From Flavobacterium sp. SUN052 (GTDB lineage Bacteria > Bacteroidota > Bacteroidia > Flavobacteriales > Flavobacteriaceae): a stretch of 43,790 nucleotides of DNA. The stretch is from contig NZ_JAPQNS010000026.1 of NCBI RefSeq assembly GCF_028867935.1, positions 1 through 43,790 of the forward strand. Reading direction: 5' to 3'. Position numbers and translations under genes: made by a program. Positions within the stretch are counted from its first letter, which is position 1; each line of letters opens with the position of its first letter. Under the pieces are notes generated by a model that saw only the letters and a program-made list of their open reading frames with translations, was not told the origin of the DNA and ran no database searches. Positions 43,672 through 43,790 of this stretch are shown here, piece after piece.

Positions 43672-43790
43672 TGAGGGGTGGGCATTATTGGAAATTGGTT
43701 CTGAATGTTTCCATGCTGCCCAACTCTCGCTGATTGGTGTAATTATCGTACATCATCAATTGAACCGTACAGGTAGCCGTCAGTAAGTAA
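43672..43790. repeat. Right arm of the 119-bp perfect inverted repeat
   Basis: Exact reverse complement of 5-123. It covers positions -31 to -149 relative to the YHS start codon and runs to the last base of the window, so its true right limit is unknown. In this copy the sequence is a normal upstream region, making it the likely original. Confidence 0.95.

Noticed and set aside
1..43790. Linear plasmid or phage with terminal inverted repeats
   Set aside because: The inverted repeat sits at the window ends, but there is no replication, partition, telomere-resolution, capsid or packaging gene, and the cargo is ordinary chromosomal metabolism. The left arm also begins 4 bp inside the window.
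43743..43790. C-terminal end of an upstream gene on the minus strand (reads LLTDGYLYGSIDDVR then stop)
   Set aside because: Fifteen codons are too few, and the left copy of the repeat has a TAG immediately before the first of these codons, so continuity is not supported.
1..43790. CRISPR array, tRNA or rRNA genes
   Set aside because: No regularly spaced repeat series, no cloverleaf-like or rRNA-like stretch was found on reading either strand.

Overview
The window looks like chromosomal DNA of a member of the Bacteroidota, most likely a Cytophagales bacterium of the Spirosoma type. The evidence is a SusC/SusD pair, Bacteroidota-style promoters (TTG, about 19-20 nt, TAnnTTTG-like), LytTR/LytS-type signalling, Tat-exported Gfo/Idh/MocA and glycosidase proteins, and an estimated GC content near 50%. 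I see no rRNA, tRNA, CRISPR array, phage gene or transposase.

Layout. (1) 1-2045: a perfect 119-bp inverted repeat arm (copied in reverse at 43672-43790) is fused to the DNA-binding half of an AraC regulator, followed by a Rox/PheA-type FAD monooxygenase with an 11-bp dyad in front of it. (2) 2126-20950: a polysaccharide utilisation locus (PUL) of the pectin/rhamnogalacturonan type. Reading leftward from susC: SusC, SusD, SGNH esterase, alpha/beta-hydrolase esterase, an unrecognised 400-aa helical protein, GH39-like, GH28-like, Na+/solute symporter, SDR, RraA-like protein, VOC protein, Zn-type dehydrogenase, GH36-like. Divergent from susC lie a KduD-like SDR and an IclR (KdgR-like) regulator. 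A 24-bp palindrome directly downstream of the susC -7 box is the probable operator. (3) 21001-25545: a YXWGXW protein, a decayed fragment duplicating the promoter and start of the gene at 26081, a lipoprotein, an ArsB/SLC13-type permease and an MFS transporter. (4) 25546-29671: two NmrA-type oxidoreductases and an AraC regulator, then a divergent HxlR/DoxX pair, which resembles an electrophile or quinone stress module. (5) 29707-32445: a HupE/UreJ-type membrane protein with a DUF3500 protein. (6) 32573-36999: a LytTR/LytS two-component pair and an esterase/amidohydrolase pair, with a 55-bp dispersed repeat in two of the gaps. (7) 37187-41709: a membrane-anchored quinoprotein dehydrogenase with an internal haem-c domain, a secreted TIM-barrel isomerase/epimerase and a Tat-exported Gfo/Idh/MocA protein, ended by a 21-bp perfect hairpin. 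(8) 41808-43641: YHS protein, outer-membrane protein and DM13 lipoprotein.

How it fits together. Region 2 should import and deacetylate an acidic plant glycan, trim it in the periplasm, take up the sugars by Na+ symport and oxidise or cleave them with four small cytoplasmic enzymes, under IclR control. No kinase, uronate isomerase, dehydratase or KDPG aldolase is visible, so the downstream route is incomplete here or unusual. Region 7 suggests a separate extracytoplasmic sugar oxidation route.

The most notable structural oddities are the terminal inverted repeat that truncates the AraC gene (a real rearrangement or an assembly junction), the duplicated promoter/operator at 21.56 and 26.0 kb, the 55-bp dispersed repeat, and the susC operator palindrome.
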